Below are positions 16,568 to 25,371 of a stretch of 64,000 nt of DNA, in pieces. The stretch's first letter is position 1, and every line of letters starts with the position of its first letter. The notes beneath the pieces were generated by a model. The model saw only the letters and a program-made list of their open reading frames with translations. It was not told the origin of the DNA and did not search any database. Source of the DNA: UBA8337 sp937907245 (GTDB lineage: Bacteria; Pseudomonadota; Alphaproteobacteria; RS24); contig OZ244774.1 of assembly GCA_965219485.1 (NCBI GenBank), forward strand, positions 682,001 through 746,000. The letters run 5' to 3'. A program made the translations under genes and the position numbers.

Positions 16568-17899
16568 ATGGCTTCAGCTGCAGAACAGCTTGCTGCAAAT
16601 ATGAGCTTCTCGGCGTTTCGTACCGCCGATGAGCTCAAGAAGCGTATCTGGTTCACTCTAGGCGCGCTGTTGGTCTATCGCCTTGGCACGTATATTCCGT
16701 TGCCAGGTATTGACCCGCAGGCCCTGCAGTCTGTTTTCTCTCAGCAGCAATCTGGCATTATTGGCATGTTCAACATGTTTGCCGGGGGTGCTGTTGGCCG
16801 TATGGCTATTTTTGCGCTGAACATTATGCCGTATATTACGGCGTCGATTGTTATCCAGCTTCTAACCTCTGTGGTGCCGCATCTTGAGCAACTCAAGAAA
16901 GACGGCGAAGCAGGTCGCAAGCAAATCAACCAATACACCCGTTATGGCACCGTGCTTTTGGCAACCGTCCAAGGCTATGGCATCGCCGTAGGGCTTGAAG
17001 GTGCCCAAGGGGTGGTTGTCGATCCTGGCTTCTACTTCCGCGCCAGCGCTGTTATTACGCTGGTGGGCGGTACCGTATTCCTCATGTGGCTGGGCGAGCA
17101 GGTTACGGCGCGCGGCGTGGGTAACGGCATCTCGCTGATTATCTTTGCGGGCATTGTTGCCGAGCTTCCGTCGGCTTTGGCCGGCACGCTAGAGCTGGGT
17201 CGCCAAGGCGCCATTTCTACCTTCATTATTCTTGCGCTCATCATCATGGTCATCGCGGTGATTGCTTTCATCGTGTTCATGGAGCGTGCGCAACGTCGTC
17301 TTTTGGTGCAATACCCGAAACGCCAAACAGCGAGTGGCATGGCGCAAGGCGAAAGCTCGCATTTACCGTTGAAGCTCAACACAGCGGGCGTTATTCCGCC
17401 GATTTTCGCCTCTTCTCTGTTGCTAATGCCAATCACGCTGGCCAATTTCTCGACCGACGCGACTGGCGGTGCCTTGGGAACCGTGGCTGCGTTGCTTGGC
17501 CGTGGCCAGCCGCTTTATATGGCGACTTACGCTGCGGGTATTATCTTTTTCTGCTTCTTCTATACGTCTATTGTCTTCAATCCGAATGACACGGCGGATA
17601 ACCTGAAGCGCTATGGTGGCTTTATTCCGGGTATCCGTCCTGGACAGCGTACCGCTGACTACATCGACCGCGTATTGACCCGCTTAACGGCCGTCGGCGC
17701 TATGTATCTGACGTTGGTTTGCTTGCTGCCAGAATTCCTCATCAACGCCTATAATGTGCCGTTTTACTTTGGCGGCACCTCTCTGCTTATCGTGGTCAAT
17801 GTGACTATGGATACGGTAGGGCAGGTGCAGGGCCATTTGTTTGCACACCAATATGAGGGCTTGATTAAGAAATCTAAAGTCGGGGGCAAAAAGCGTTGA
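16568..17899 (+). CDS. secY: Protein translocase subunit SecY
   Basis: SecY is the channel of the SecYEG translocon, which moves unfolded proteins across or into the inner membrane. The 443-residue product shows about ten hydrophobic segments. The first follows the KKRIWFTLGALLVYRLGTYIPLPG signature. The plug region (FNMFAGGAVGRM) and the cytoplasmic loop with ERAQRRLLVQYPKR that contacts SecA and the ribosome are present. Its TGA stop overlaps the TTG start of adk by three bases. Confidence 0.97.
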   Translation: MASAAEQLAANMSFSAFRTADELKKRIWFTLGALLVYRLGTYIPLPGIDPQALQSVFSQQQSGIIGMFNMFAGGAVGRMAIFALNIMPYITASIVIQLLTSVVPHLEQLKKDGEAGRKQINQYTRYGTVLLATVQGYGIAVGLEGAQGVVVDPGFYFRASAVITLVGGTVFLMWLGEQVTARGVGNGISLIIFAGIVAELPSALAGTLELGRQGAISTFIILALIIMVIAVIAFIVFMERAQRRLLVQYPKRQTASGMAQGESSHLPLKLNTAGVIPPIFASSLLLMPITLANFSTDATGGALGTVAALLGRGQPLYMATYAAGIIFFCFFYTSIVFNPNDTADNLKRYGGFIPGIRPGQRTADYIDRVLTRLTAVGAMYLTLVCLLPEFLINAYNVPFYFGGTSLLIVVNVTMDTVGQVQGHLFAHQYEGLIKKSKVGGKKR

Positions 17900-18471
17900 A
17901 GCTGATTTTCCTCGGACCACCTGGAGCTGGTAAAGGCACCCAAGCGCAACGCATCGAAGAGGCTTTTGACATTCGTCAGCTATCTACCGGTGACATGTTG
18001 CGCGCCGCGGTAGCCGCTGAGACAGAAGTGGGCAAACAAGCTAAAGATATTATGGCCCGTGGCGACTTAGTGCCCGATGCGGTTGTGGTCGGCATTATTT
18101 CCGATCGGATTGGCGAGGCCGATTGTGCCAATGGGTTTATTCTAGATGGTTTCCCGCGCAATGTAGCGCAGGCAGAAGCGCTAGATGCGATGTTGGTCGC
18201 GAAGGATATTGTTTTAGATGGCGTCATTGAGCTTGCCGTAGATGCGGAAGTTCTTATTGGGCGCATCTTGAAGCGTGCGGCGGAAAGCGAAAGCGGCCCG
18301 CGCGACGATGATACGGAAGAAGCCTTGCAACACCGTTTGCGCGTCTACGAAGAGCAAACGGCACCGGTCGCGGAATTTTATGCCTCTAAGGGCATTTTGA
18401 AGACCTTGGACGGTATGCAAGATATGGATGAAGTGACACAGCATATACATGCTGTGTTGAAGGAGATTTAA
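17896..18471 (+). CDS. adk: Adenylate kinase, short-LID type
   Basis: Adenylate kinase interconverts ATP plus AMP with two ADP in the cytoplasm. The P-loop GPPGAGKGT is at residues 7-15, and DGFPRN is near residues 83-88. At 191 residues it lacks the extended LID domain of the 214-residue E. coli type. The start is TTG at 17896, overlapping the secY stop; it is the only start that retains the MKLIFLGPPG N-terminus. Coupling to secY is conserved in many bacteria. It ends the spc cluster. Confidence 0.95.
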   Translation: MKLIFLGPPGAGKGTQAQRIEEAFDIRQLSTGDMLRAAVAAETEVGKQAKDIMARGDLVPDAVVVGIISDRIGEADCANGFILDGFPRNVAQAEALDAMLVAKDIVLDGVIELAVDAEVLIGRILKRAAESESGPRDDDTEEALQHRLRVYEEQTAPVAEFYASKGILKTLDGMQDMDEVTQHIHAVLKEI

Positions 18472-18495
18472 CTGAGTTTTTGAAAGGGTTTGCAG

Positions 18496-18523
18496 TTGAC
18501 TGGCGGGTCGAATTTCCTATAAT
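18496..18523 (+). promoter_or_regulatory. Near-consensus sigma-70-type promoter of the alpha operon
   Basis: TTGACT (18496-18501) and a perfect TATAAT (18518-18523) are separated by 16 bases, about 115 bases upstream of the rpsM start. This is the clearest promoter in the window. It implies that rpsM-rpsK-rpoA-rplQ are transcribed separately, in addition to any readthrough from adk. Confidence 0.75.
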
Positions 18524-18637
18524 CCGCGCTTTACTAAGGTCAATCGGTCTTACTCATTATAAAACTCGCAAATTTGCCGGTTTTCTGCCATTTGGGTGGA
18601 GACGGCGCCCACCGGAAACGGTGAAAAGGAGAAGCAA

Positions 18638-19006
18638 GTGGCTCGTATAGCTGGTGTTAACATTCCAACTGCCAAGCGCGTAGTAATCGCCCTGACCTAT
18701 ATTCATGGGATTGGGGACGCAAAGGCGAAAGAAATTTGCGACAAAGTCGGTATTCCGGCAGAGCGTCGTGTCAATGAATTGTCGGATGCGGACGTGATCC
18801 AAATTCGCGAAAGCATTGATGCAGACTATGTTGTAGAAGGTGATTTGCGCCGCGAAGTTTCTATGAATATCAAGCGTTTGCTCGATATGGGGATTTATCG
18901 TGGTCTTCGTCACCGTCGTAATTTGCCGGTTCGCGGTCAGCGTACGCATACCAATGCGCGCACCCGCAAAGGTCCGGCTCGTGCCATTGCTGGCAAGAAA
19001 AAATAG
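18638..19006 (+). CDS. rpsM: 30S ribosomal protein S13
   Basis: S13 is in the small-subunit head and makes bridges to the large subunit. The GTG at 18638 gives the canonical start (M)ARIAGVNIP and has AAGGAG seven bases upstream; the open frame back to 18596 has no homology. The protein has 122 residues, with the YIHGIG helix-hairpin-helix region and the C-terminal RTHTNARTRKGP tail. It is the first gene of the alpha operon, downstream of a strong promoter. Confidence 0.96.
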   Translation: MARIAGVNIPTAKRVVIALTYIHGIGDAKAKEICDKVGIPAERRVNELSDADVIQIRESIDADYVVEGDLRREVSMNIKRLLDMGIYRGLRHRRNLPVRGQRTHTNARTRKGPARAIAGKKK

Positions 19007-19019
19007 GTAGGGTTTTATA

Positions 19020-19409
19020 ATGGCTACAGAAAAATCACGTGTACGGCGTCGCGAGCGTAAGAACATCACTTCTGGTGTTGCGCACGTTAACTCGACCTTC
19101 AACAATACTTTGATCACCATCTCAGATGCGCAAGGCAATGCGATTAGCTGGTCTTCCGCAGGCACAATGGGCTTTAAAGGGTCGCGTAAATCGACACCTT
19201 ATGCGGCGCAAGTCGCAGCCGAAGATGCCGGCCGCAAGGCTATGGAACATGGTGTGAAGACTTTGGAAGTGAATGTTCGCGGTCCAGGTTCGGGTCGTGA
19301 GAGTGCGTTACGGGCTCTGCAAGCTGCGGGCTTTACCATTACATCGATTAAAGATGTAACGCCAATTCCACATAATGGGTGCCGCCCGCCAAAACGCCGT
19401 CGCGTTTAA
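19020..19409 (+). CDS. rpsK: 30S ribosomal protein S11
   Basis: S11 is on the small-subunit platform near the E site. The 129-residue product includes ASVHVNSTFNNT-like sequence (here GVAHVNSTFNNTLI), the GFKGSRKSTPYAAQ motif, and the conserved end DVTPIPHNGCRPPKRRRV. It is 13 bases after rpsM and 48 before rpoA. Confidence 0.97.
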   Translation: MATEKSRVRRRERKNITSGVAHVNSTFNNTLITISDAQGNAISWSSAGTMGFKGSRKSTPYAAQVAAEDAGRKAMEHGVKTLEVNVRGPGSGRESALRALQAAGFTITSIKDVTPIPHNGCRPPKRRRV

Positions 19410-19457
19410 TTTGGCCGCCGTTCTCCCTATTTATACAAATTTTTAAGAGGTACCATC

Positions 19458-20477
19458 ATGATCCAAAAAAACTGGCAAGAGCTGATTAAGCCTACCAAGC
19501 TGGATATTATTCCGGGCCATGATGAAAGCCGTGAAGCGCGCGTTGTCGCTGAGCCGTTGGAGCGTGGTTTCGGCCTGACGCTTGGTAATGCTCTGCGTCG
19601 CGTATTGCTGTCGTCCATTCAAGGGGCGGCGGTAACAGCCGTTCAAATCGACGGTGTGCTGCACGAATTTTCATCTATTCCGGGTGTTCGCGAAGATGTG
19701 ACCGATGTTGTTTTGAACATCAAAAAAATGGCTTTGGCTATGGATGCAGAAGGCACGAAACGCCTGACGCTGTCTAAAAAAGGCCCCGGCGTTGTCACAG
19801 CAGGTGACATTGAAGAAAATGCCGCCGTTACCATTCAAAACCCAGATTTGGTTATCTGTACTTTGGATGAGGGTGCGGAAGTACGTTTCGAATTTACCAT
19901 CAAAACGGGCAGCGGCTATGTGCCGGCTGAAAAGAACCGTCCAGAAGATGCGCCAATTGGCCTTATCCCTGTCGACAGCCTTTACAGCCCAGTGCGCCGT
20001 GTTTCTTACAATGTTGAAAACACCCGCGAAGGCCAAGTGCTGGATTATGATAAGCTGACCATGGAAATCGAAACCAATGGCACAGTAACCCCAGAAGATG
20101 CTTTGGCCTTGTCCGCGCGTATTCTGCAAGACCAGTTGCAAAGCTTCATTAATTTTGAAGAGCCGGAAGTTCAGGTTGAAGAATCTTCGGCCATCGAAGA
20201 AACAGGCTTCTCGGCAGCGCTGCTGAAAAAAGTCGACGAATTGGAACTTTCGGTTCGTTCGGCCAATTGCCTGAAGAACGACAATATCGTTTACATTGGC
20301 GACCTCATTCAAAAATCCGAGGGCGAAATGCTGCGGACACCGAATTTTGGTCGTAAGTCCCTGAACGAGATTAAAGAAGTTTTGGCCGAAATGGGTCTGC
20401 ACCTCGGAATGGACGTGCCGAATTGGCCGCCAGAGAACATCGAAGAGCTGGCTAAAAAGTTTGAAGATAATTACTAG
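19458..20477 (+). CDS. rpoA: RNA polymerase alpha subunit
   Basis: The alpha subunit dimerises to nucleate RNA polymerase assembly and contacts UP elements and activators through its C-terminal domain. The 339-residue product has a full N-terminal domain (ERGFGLTLGNALRRVLLSS near residues 34-52). The C-terminal domain holds the helix-hairpin-helix region (LSVRSANCLKNDNIVYIGDL and GRKSLNEIKEVLAEMG). The start ATG has AAGAGG upstream. It ends in TAG. Confidence 0.97.
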   Translation: MIQKNWQELIKPTKLDIIPGHDESREARVVAEPLERGFGLTLGNALRRVLLSSIQGAAVTAVQIDGVLHEFSSIPGVREDVTDVVLNIKKMALAMDAEGTKRLTLSKKGPGVVTAGDIEENAAVTIQNPDLVICTLDEGAEVRFEFTIKTGSGYVPAEKNRPEDAPIGLIPVDSLYSPVRRVSYNVENTREGQVLDYDKLTMEIETNGTVTPEDALALSARILQDQLQSFINFEEPEVQVEESSAIEETGFSAALLKKVDELELSVRSANCLKNDNIVYIGDLIQKSEGEMLRTPNFGRKSLNEIKEVLAEMGLHLGMDVPNWPPENIEELAKKFEDNY

Positions 20478-20527
20478 GGCTCACTAGAGCAGCAATAAGG
20501 CTCGTATGAGCGTAAAGGAGTGACGTT

Positions 20528-20962
20528 ATGCGCCACGGAAAAGCAGGACGTAAACTAAATCGGACAAGCAGTCACCGCAAGGCGATGCTAGGGAATATGG
20601 CCGTTGCGCTCATCAAGCATGAGCAAATTGTAACGACTTTGCCAAAAGCCAAGGAGCTTCGTCCATTTGTGGAAAAACTTGTGACTTTGGGTAAAAAAGG
20701 TGACTTGGCGGCTCGTCGTCGTGCCTATGCCCAACTTCCAGACCAACAGTGGGGCGCTAAATTGTTTGATACGCTTGCCGCTCGCTATGCCGAACGCCCG
20801 GGTGGTTACATTCGCGTTCTGAAAGCTGGCTTCCGCTATGGCGACAACGCGCCAATGGCCGTAATCGAATTTGTGGATCGCGACCTTAGCGCGAAAGGCC
20901 AAGATTCTGGCCCTGTGATGATGAACGACGAAGGCGAAGAGTTGGCAGCAGCCACCGCCTAA
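20528..20962 (+). CDS. rplQ: 50S ribosomal protein L17
   Basis: L17 lies at the bottom of the large subunit near the tunnel exit. The 144-residue product starts MRHGKAGRKLNRTSSHRKAM, the family signature, and ends in an acidic Ala-rich extension beyond the core at about residue 120. AAAGGAGTGA is upstream. It is the last gene of the alpha operon and is followed by a strong terminator. Confidence 0.97.
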   Translation: MRHGKAGRKLNRTSSHRKAMLGNMAVALIKHEQIVTTLPKAKELRPFVEKLVTLGKKGDLAARRRAYAQLPDQQWGAKLFDTLAARYAERPGGYIRVLKAGFRYGDNAPMAVIEFVDRDLSAKGQDSGPVMMNDEGEELAAATA

Positions 20963-20983
20963 TTTCATCCGCTTTATTTTGAG

Positions 20984-21019
20984 AGACACGAAAGCCGTTT
21001 GGTTTTCGTGTCTTTTTTT
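20984..21019 (+). terminator. Intrinsic terminator after rplQ
   Basis: A 13-bp stem with one G-T wobble (20984-20996 with 21001-21013) and a GTTT loop is followed by a run of seven T. It is the end of the ribosomal superoperon and separates it from crcB. Confidence 0.95.
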
Positions 21020-21068
21020 ATGGCGGCAAGGTTCTGTGCTATTTTGAACGCCGAATCGGGAGACCAGC

Positions 21069-21443
21069 ATGTCACTACAATCTGTTATCTGGGTCGCGTG
21101 TGGCGGCGCTTTAGGGGCTGTGGCCCGCTTTGGTATCAGCGGACTGCTGAGAGTGCCTTCGGGGTTTCCTTGGGCAACGCTTGGCATCAATTTGCTCGGC
21201 TCGTTTCTAATGGGGCTGTTGGTTGGCTGGTTATCCAAGCAAAGCGGCTCGCATGAGGGGTTTCGTTTGTTTATCGGTGTTGGGGTGCTGGGCGGCTTTA
21301 CCACATTCTCGGCTTTCTCTATGGAGTTGTTTCAATTGTTAGAAAAACGCGAAATTTTGGCCGTCAGCGGCTATCTCGGCGGCTCGATACTGGGCGGCAT
21401 TTTGCTTTTTGGGGCCGGCTATATGCTTGTGCGGGGGCTATAA
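21069..21443 (+). CDS. crcB: Fluoride channel CrcB/Fluc
   Basis: CrcB (Fluc) is a small dual-topology inner-membrane channel that exports fluoride. The 124-residue product has four hydrophobic segments, the GALGAVARFG motif near the N-terminus and the GGFTTFSAFS motif near residues 78-87, whose Phe and Thr residues line the pore. GGGAGA lies upstream. I looked for a fluoride riboswitch in the 50 bases between the terminator and the start and saw none. The next gene starts 2 bases after the stop. Confidence 0.93.
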   Translation: MSLQSVIWVACGGALGAVARFGISGLLRVPSGFPWATLGINLLGSFLMGLLVGWLSKQSGSHEGFRLFIGVGVLGGFTTFSAFSMELFQLLEKREILAVSGYLGGSILGGILLFGAGYMLVRGL

Positions 21444-21444
21444 A

Positions 21445-22443
21445 ATGGCTGGCGTTCGACAAATAAAAGTTAAAGGCGAAGACGATGGTCTGCGCCTCGA
21501 TAGATGGTTCCGCAAATATTTCACCGCGTTGACACAAGGCCGTTTAGAAAAACTTCTGCGCCAAGGCCTCGTGCGGGTCGAGGGCAAACGTGCCAAGGCC
21601 GCGGACCGCGTCAAAAAAGGGCAAATCATTCGCGTGCCCCCCGAAGTGCCGGAACAGGGAGCCAAGCGCACGGTGCGTCCGGTCTCGGTGCCAGACGCTT
21701 TGGTGGCCGAACTGCAATCGGCGATTATTCACCGCGATAAAGATGTGATGGTACTGAACAAGCCGTCCGGCCTGGCCGTGCAAGGCGGCAGCAAAACGAC
21801 AATGCATATTGATGCGGCTCTGCCGGCCTTACAGTTCGAAGAGGCGGAAGCGCCGCGTCTTGTGCATCGCCTCGACCGCGATACTTCCGGTGTTTTGGTT
21901 TTGGCCCGCAATCGCAAAGCGGCCCAGTTCCTGACCCGTCAATTTGCCAGCCGCGAGGCTGAAAAGATTTATTGGGCTTTGGTTTACGGCGTGCCGCGTC
22001 CCTCGCAAGGTTCTATACGGGTGCCTTTGGCCAAGCGCGCAGCGGCCGATGGCGGAGAGCGGGTGCGCCCCGTCGACCCCGAGGATAGCGACGCTATGAA
22101 AGCCCATACGGATTTCATGGAAATCGCGCGGGTAGGGCAGCGGTTTTGTTGGTTGGCGTTTCGCCCGCTAACGGGTCGGACGCACCAAATTCGCGCCCAT
22201 GCGGCAGCTATTGGTCACTCTCTGGTTGGAGACACAAAATACCGTGTGGAGAACGAAAATGAAGAATATGGCGGCATTTTGCCAAAAAGACTTCACTTGC
22301 ACGCCCGCTCTATTATGATGCCACATCCAAGGGGAGGTGTTTTGCGGTGCAAGGCGCCCTTGCGAGACCATATGGCGGAAACATGGGATATGTTAAGCTT
22401 TGACTTGAAAGACGGAGAAGCTCCGTTTGATGAGGGGAAATAA
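21445..22443 (+). CDS. RluC/RluD-family 23S rRNA pseudouridine synthase
   Basis: This enzyme converts specific uridines of 23S rRNA to pseudouridine. An N-terminal S4 RNA-binding domain (GLRLDRWFRKYF to RVEGKRAKAADRVKKGQIIRVP) precedes the catalytic domain with HRLDRDTSGVLVLAR, whose Asp is the nucleophile. The start was set at MAGVRQIKV, 2 bases after crcB. The protein has 332 residues. The alphaproteobacterial gene in this position is usually annotated RluC, but the exact target cannot be read from sequence. Its stop overlaps the next start by one base. Confidence 0.9.
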   Translation: MAGVRQIKVKGEDDGLRLDRWFRKYFTALTQGRLEKLLRQGLVRVEGKRAKAADRVKKGQIIRVPPEVPEQGAKRTVRPVSVPDALVAELQSAIIHRDKDVMVLNKPSGLAVQGGSKTTMHIDAALPALQFEEAEAPRLVHRLDRDTSGVLVLARNRKAAQFLTRQFASREAEKIYWALVYGVPRPSQGSIRVPLAKRAAADGGERVRPVDPEDSDAMKAHTDFMEIARVGQRFCWLAFRPLTGRTHQIRAHAAAIGHSLVGDTKYRVENENEEYGGILPKRLHLHARSIMMPHPRGGVLRCKAPLRDHMAETWDMLSFDLKDGEAPFDEGK

Positions 22444-23108
22444 TGCGGCTGATCGTTTTTGATTGCGACGGCACGTTGGTAGACAGCCAACAGACCATCA
22501 TTACCGCCACGGAAACGGCTTTGGCGGCCCATGATTTTGCCTGTCCGTCGCGACGCGATATTCTTTATGCGGTCGGTCTGCCCATCGATGTGGCTTTGCG
22601 TGGCCATGTGCCCGAAGCTACGGATGACCAGATTGTGAACATGCTGGATGTCTATCGCGAGACCTATCAAGATTTAGTGCTGCAAGACGACCGCGGTCAG
22701 GTGATGTTTGAGGGCATGCACGCTCAAATTCTAGAGCTCGCCAAGTTAGACGATACACTGCTAGGCATTATCACAATGAAATCACGGCGCGGCCTGAGCC
22801 GCGTGGTGGATGCTTATAACATTCGGCCGTTTTTTCAGGTGCTAAAAAGCGCCGATGATGGGCCCGGAAAACCCGCCCCCGATTTGATGCTCGACGCCAT
22901 GCGAGAAACCGGCACAAGGCCCGACCAAAGCCTGATGATTGGCGACACAAGCTTCGATATCATGATGGCCAAAGCGGCCGGTGCGCAAGCGATTGGCGTT
23001 GGCTGGGGCTATCAAACCGTGGAAGAGCTGGAACAGTCGGGCGCCGATGCGATTGCGCGAACACCGGAAGACTTGCGCCTCTTAATCTCGCAATTTCAGC
23101 CAGAATAA
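22443..23108 (+). CDS. HAD-superfamily hydrolase, phosphoglycolate-phosphatase-like
   Basis: This is a probable cytoplasmic phosphatase. Motif I is DCDGTLVDS at residues 7-15, motif II a Thr in LLGIITMKSRRG, motif III a Lys in GPGKPAPD, and motif IV MIGDTSFD. A helical cap is inserted after motif I, as in the Gph group. The protein has 221 residues. It is coupled to the pseudouridine synthase gene by a one-base overlap and precedes ATP12, an order I recall from other alphaproteobacteria. The substrate is unknown. Confidence 0.85.
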   Translation: MRLIVFDCDGTLVDSQQTIITATETALAAHDFACPSRRDILYAVGLPIDVALRGHVPEATDDQIVNMLDVYRETYQDLVLQDDRGQVMFEGMHAQILELAKLDDTLLGIITMKSRRGLSRVVDAYNIRPFFQVLKSADDGPGKPAPDLMLDAMRETGTRPDQSLMIGDTSFDIMMAKAAGAQAIGVGWGYQTVEELEQSGADAIARTPEDLRLLISQFQPE

Positions 23109-23120
23109 CCGCGAGTAAAT

Positions 23121-23816
23121 ATGGCCAAAAGATTTTATGAAGCGGTGACTCTTGGCGAGCAAGACGATGGATTTGTCGTCAAGCTTGACGCGCATATTTT
23201 AAAAACACCTGCCAAGCAGCCATTGGTTTTGCCGACACAGGCTTTGGCGCAATTGGTGGCCGAGGAATGGCAAGCGCAGGGCGATGAGATTGACACTTTG
23301 TCGATGTTGCACATGCGCCTTGTGTCTACCGCGCTGGACCGAGTGACGGGCGTAATCGATGAGACTCAAAACACTTTCGCGGCTTACGGCACGTCTGATT
23401 TGCTCTGCTACCGCGCCGACAGCCCAGACCCGCTGATAGCCAAACAAGCGCAAAGCTGGGATCCTGTTTTGGCTTGGGCTGAAAGCCAGTTGGGAGTGGC
23501 TTTGCAGGTTACGCATTCGGTATTGCCGGTTACGCAACCAGCCGAAGCGGAAGTGAAATTGAAGCAATTGGCGGGCGAAGACGCGTTTCGCCTCACGGGG
23601 CTGGCCCATGCGGCAGCGCTTTTGGGGTCGGGCGTCTTGGCTTTGGCTTTAGAACACGGAGAGATATCGCCAGAGCAGGCGTATGAGCTCGCTTTTCTGG
23701 ATGATTTGTTCCAAATTGAGACATGGGGTCGCGATGATGAGGCGCAAGTGCGATTAGACAATATAGCACTGGAAATCAAGGCCATAGCGCGCTACTTATC
23801 AGCTCTACAACAGTGA
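23121..23816 (+). CDS. ATP12 family F1-ATPase assembly chaperone
   Basis: The 231-residue protein matches the ATP12 family, which in mitochondria chaperones the F1 alpha subunit before hexamer assembly. Visible features are the N-terminal beta-rich part (KRFYEAVTLGEQDDGFVVKLD, LKTPAKQPLVLPT), the VAEEWQAQ motif, and the all-helical C-terminal part with GLAHAAALLGSGVLALAL and EAFLDDLFQIE-like sequence. The family is essentially restricted to alphaproteobacteria and mitochondria, which supports the taxonomic call. It lies 13 bases before pccB. Confidence 0.9.
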   Translation: MAKRFYEAVTLGEQDDGFVVKLDAHILKTPAKQPLVLPTQALAQLVAEEWQAQGDEIDTLSMLHMRLVSTALDRVTGVIDETQNTFAAYGTSDLLCYRADSPDPLIAKQAQSWDPVLAWAESQLGVALQVTHSVLPVTQPAEAEVKLKQLAGEDAFRLTGLAHAAALLGSGVLALALEHGEISPEQAYELAFLDDLFQIETWGRDDEAQVRLDNIALEIKAIARYLSALQQ

Positions 23817-23829
23817 CGCGGGGGAGATT

Positions 23830-25362
23830 ATGCGTGATATTGTTAAAGAATTAGAAGAGCGGCGGAGCGTCGCCCGTCTGGGTGGCGGCGAGAAGCGCAT
23901 TGAAGCGCAACACGCCCGCGGCAAGTTGACGGCGCGCGAGCGTATTGAGTTGCTGCTGGACCCAGATAGTTTCGAAGAAATCGACATGTTCGTAGAGCAT
24001 GATTGCCAAGAATTTGGCATGCAGGATAAAAAAATTCCTGGCGATGGCGTGGTAACAGGCTGGGGCACGGTTAACGGTCGCCCGATTTATCTGTTCGCAA
24101 AAGACTTCACCGTTTTTGGCGGTTCGCTGTCTCGCGCACATTCGAAAAAAATCAACAAAGTGCAAGACATGGCGTTACGCAATGGCGTGCCGATTATTGG
24201 CATTCTAGATGCGGGCGGCGCGCGCATTCAAGAAGGCGTCGACGCGCTGGGCGGCTATGCCGAAGTGTTCCAACGCAATACATTGGCCTCCGGCGTTATC
24301 CCGCAAATCACCATGATTATGGGCCCTTGTGCGGGCGGCGATGTTTATTCGCCTGCGCTGACAGATTTCATTTTTATGGTTCGCAACACTTCTTACATGT
24401 TTGTGACGGGCCCCGATGTGGTGAAAACCGTTACCAATGAGGAAGTGACAGCCGAAGAATTAGGGGGGGCGAAAGTTCATACCAGCAAATCTTCGGTTGC
24501 CGATGGTGCCTATGATAATGATGTTGAAGCGCTCACCGAGCTGCGTCGTCTCATTGATTTCTTGCCTCTGTCAAACCGCACAGGGGCGCCCGAGCGTCCT
24601 AGCTTTGACGTGCGAGATCGCATGGAGCCAAGCCTCGATACGTTAATTCCGGATAACCCCAACATGCCTTATGACATGATGGAGCTGGTGGAGAAGGTGA
24701 TTGATGAGGGTGATTTTTTTGAAATTCAAAAAGATTTCGCCAAGAATATCATCACCGGTTTTGGCCGTATGGAAGGCAAGACCGTTGGCTTTGTCGCCAA
24801 CCAACCAATGACCCTAGCGGGCGTTCTGGATAGCGATGCGAGCCGCAAGGCCGCTCGTTTCGTGCGCTTTTGCGATGCGTTTGATGTGCCGATTGTGACG
24901 CTTGTGGATGTGCCAGGCTTCCTGCCCGGAACCTCGCAAGAATATGGTGGCTTGATTAAGCACGGCGCGAAATTGCTGTTTGCTTATGCCGAAGCCACGG
25001 TGCCGAAAATTACGCTGATAACGCGTAAAGCCTATGGCGGCGCTTATGATGTGATGGCATCGAAACATTTGCGCGGCGATTTTAACTACGCGTGGCCGAC
25101 GGCCGAGATTGCCGTGATGGGGGCCAAGGGCGCGGTGGAAATTATTTTCCGCTCTTCCATCGGTAACGATGAAGAGATTGCCGAGCATGTGGCCAATTAT
25201 GAAGAGCGTTTCCTAAACCCATTTGTGGCGGCGGAGCGTGGCTATATTGACGAGGTCATTCAGCCGCATAATACACGCCGTCGCATTTCGCGGGCCTTGG
25301 CGCTTCTGTCGTCTAAGAAGCTCGAGAACCCATGGAAAAAACACGATAATATTCCGCTTTAG
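23830..25362 (+). CDS. pccB: Propionyl-CoA carboxylase beta subunit (carboxyltransferase)
   Basis: The beta subunit transfers carboxyl from biotin to an acyl-CoA, here probably propionyl-CoA to methylmalonyl-CoA. The 510-residue protein has the crotonase-like N-half, with DAGGARIQEGV and MGPCAGGDVYSPAL, and the C-half with FVRFCDAFDVPIVTLVDVPGFLPGT and RKAYGGAYDVM. These are hallmarks of acyl-CoA carboxyltransferases. A GGGGGAGA ribosome binding site precedes the ATG. It is 9 bases upstream of pccA, so both subunits should be co-expressed. Methylcrotonyl-CoA specificity is less likely but not excluded. Confidence 0.92.
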   Translation: MRDIVKELEERRSVARLGGGEKRIEAQHARGKLTARERIELLLDPDSFEEIDMFVEHDCQEFGMQDKKIPGDGVVTGWGTVNGRPIYLFAKDFTVFGGSLSRAHSKKINKVQDMALRNGVPIIGILDAGGARIQEGVDALGGYAEVFQRNTLASGVIPQITMIMGPCAGGDVYSPALTDFIFMVRNTSYMFVTGPDVVKTVTNEEVTAEELGGAKVHTSKSSVADGAYDNDVEALTELRRLIDFLPLSNRTGAPERPSFDVRDRMEPSLDTLIPDNPNMPYDMMELVEKVIDEGDFFEIQKDFAKNIITGFGRMEGKTVGFVANQPMTLAGVLDSDASRKAARFVRFCDAFDVPIVTLVDVPGFLPGTSQEYGGLIKHGAKLLFAYAEATVPKITLITRKAYGGAYDVMASKHLRGDFNYAWPTAEIAVMGAKGAVEIIFRSSIGNDEEIAEHVANYEERFLNPFVAAERGYIDEVIQPHNTRRRISRALALLSSKKLENPWKKHDNIPL

Positions 25363-25371
25363 GTATCTGAT

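Noticed and set aside
21013..21068. Possible fluoride riboswitch before crcB.
   Set aside because: The 50 bases between the rplQ terminator and crcB lack the conserved fluoride-aptamer segments, and part is taken up by the terminator T run and the Shine-Dalgarno.
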